NCBI GenBank assembly: GCA_964628685.1
Contig: CAZVNM010000003.1
Location: forward strand, 472,925-536,924
Source: CALMEC01 sp964628685
GTDB lineage: Bacteria > Actinomycetota > Thermoleophilia > Miltoncostaeales > Miltoncostaeaceae
Direction: 5' to 3'
Length of the DNA: 64,000 nucleotides
Shown here: positions 63,665 to 64,000 of the stretch, piece after piece
How positions within the stretch are numbered: the stretch's first letter is position 1
How the letters are laid out: each line of letters opens with the position of its first letter
The notes under the pieces: model-generated
The model's input: only the letters and a program-made list of their open reading frames with translations
The model's database searches: none
Told to the model about the DNA's origin: nothing
Position numbers and translations under genes: made by a program

Positions 63665-63918
63665 CGCTCACGCTGCCTCGATGGAGGCGCGATCCTCCCC
63701 GGTTCCTGGGTGCGGCGGGGAACCTTCGGTTCGGCGCCGGACCTGTGACGGTGGCGTTCTGTGGCACGACTTTCGGTCGACCTCTGTCGACGATTGGTTT
63801 ACCGGCAGTCGTTGACGGCAGGCACGTGGGTTCGCCTGGGCGGCGAACGCGGCGGCGCCCTTCGGCGCCCCGCAACCGCCTCATGTTGCTTCCGGCACGG
63901 ACATCCGGCTCGGACATC
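63646..63918 (+). repeat. ~260 bp multi-hairpin intergenic repeat, copy 5
   Basis: Same element as at 1979-3012, over 60 kb away and in the same orientation. It begins with TCGGATCTTTCGGTTGACG inside the end of the MFS gene. GGTTCC/GGAACC, GTCGAC/GTCGAC and GTTCGCC/GGCGAAC stems are intact; the last has a changed loop (TGGGC instead of TGGTC) but an unchanged stem. The 3' spacer contains a small duplicate CATCCGGCTCGGA. Confidence 0.9.
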
Positions 63919-64000
63919 CGGCTCGGATCTTTCGGTTGACGGTTTCGCAGCCGGGGACGATTTCGCGATCCTCCCCGGTTCCTGGGTGCGGCGGGAACCT
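63919..64000 (+). repeat. ~260 bp multi-hairpin intergenic repeat, copy 6, cut by window edge
   Basis: First 82 bases of a further unit: the invariant start CGGCTCGGATCTTTCGGTTG, a variable first-stem region and GGTTCC...GGAACC. The array continues beyond the window. Confidence 0.88.

Overview
The window is very GC-rich, densely packed actinobacterial chromosome, with many GTG starts and 1-8 base gene overlaps. Gene content (long Icl2-type isocitrate lyase, B-type oxidase with a fused cytochrome c, WYL and ECF regulators, DUF3349, DUF6027-like and DUF6941-like proteins) points to Actinomycetota, probably class Thermoleophilia (Solirubrobacterales-like). That placement is an inference from content, not from a marker gene. 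No rRNA, tRNA, CRISPR array, transposase or phage gene was seen.

Layout. 1-2.0 kb: 5' part of pdxH (leftward), a small ORF, an RNase HI gene and an orphan LuxR-type regulator with a degenerate receiver. 2.0-3.2 kb: four tandem copies of a ~260 bp multi-hairpin repeat, then two short palindromic REP-like elements. 4-6.4 kb: isocitrate lyase. 6.5-13.2 kb: poly-gamma-glutamate locus (pgsB, a duplicated pgsC, an uncharacterised third gene, a degenerate-GGDEF membrane protein, a 42-residue membrane peptide, divergent pgsA). 13-17 kb: ferritin, small membrane proteins, DUF3349 and a ThDP enzyme. 17-21.4 kb: malate synthase divergent from a CuA/haem-copper oxidase pair. 21.6-26.2 kb: secreted protein, EttA, lipoprotein and diguanylate cyclase. 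26.3-29 kb: aconitase. 29-32.2 kb: ABC exporter under a WYL regulator with a clear operator. 32-39.4 kb: zinc-ribbon protein, pyruvate kinase, proline-rich membrane protein, inositol-phosphatase-like enzyme and IspH. 39.4-42.7 kb: NlpC/P60 hydrolase, UDP-sugar pyrophosphorylase and dehydrogenase. 42.8-47.2 kb: ECF sigma operon, MFS transporter, a chimeric gene remnant, a secreted protein and a DUF6027-like protein. 47-54.3 kb: sugar dehydrogenase, membrane proteins, SCO1 and glcDEF. 54.4-59.2 kb: two paralogous lipoproteins (the second frameshifted), a metallo-beta-lactamase-fold enzyme, a glucuronyl C5-epimerase-like protein, a haemolysin III homologue and an FAD oxidoreductase. 59.3-63.7 kb: MarR-MFS pair, small membrane protein-ctaB, MFS. 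63.6-64 kb: the ~260 bp repeat returns and runs off the edge.

Working together. Isocitrate lyase, malate synthase, aconitase and glycolate oxidase converge on glyoxylate, which suggests growth on C2 compounds or fatty acids. The oxidase genes, ctaB (haem O synthesis) and SCO1 (CuA assembly) are scattered parts of one respiratory module. The pgs locus, C5-epimerase-like protein, UDP-sugar pyrophosphorylase and NlpC/P60 hydrolase all concern the cell surface.

The most unusual feature is the ~260 bp repeat. It abuts the 3' ends of two unrelated rightward genes, even supplying the stop codon of one. It holds several conserved stem-loops, one with compensatory changes, so it may be an undescribed structured RNA or a mobile intergenic element.
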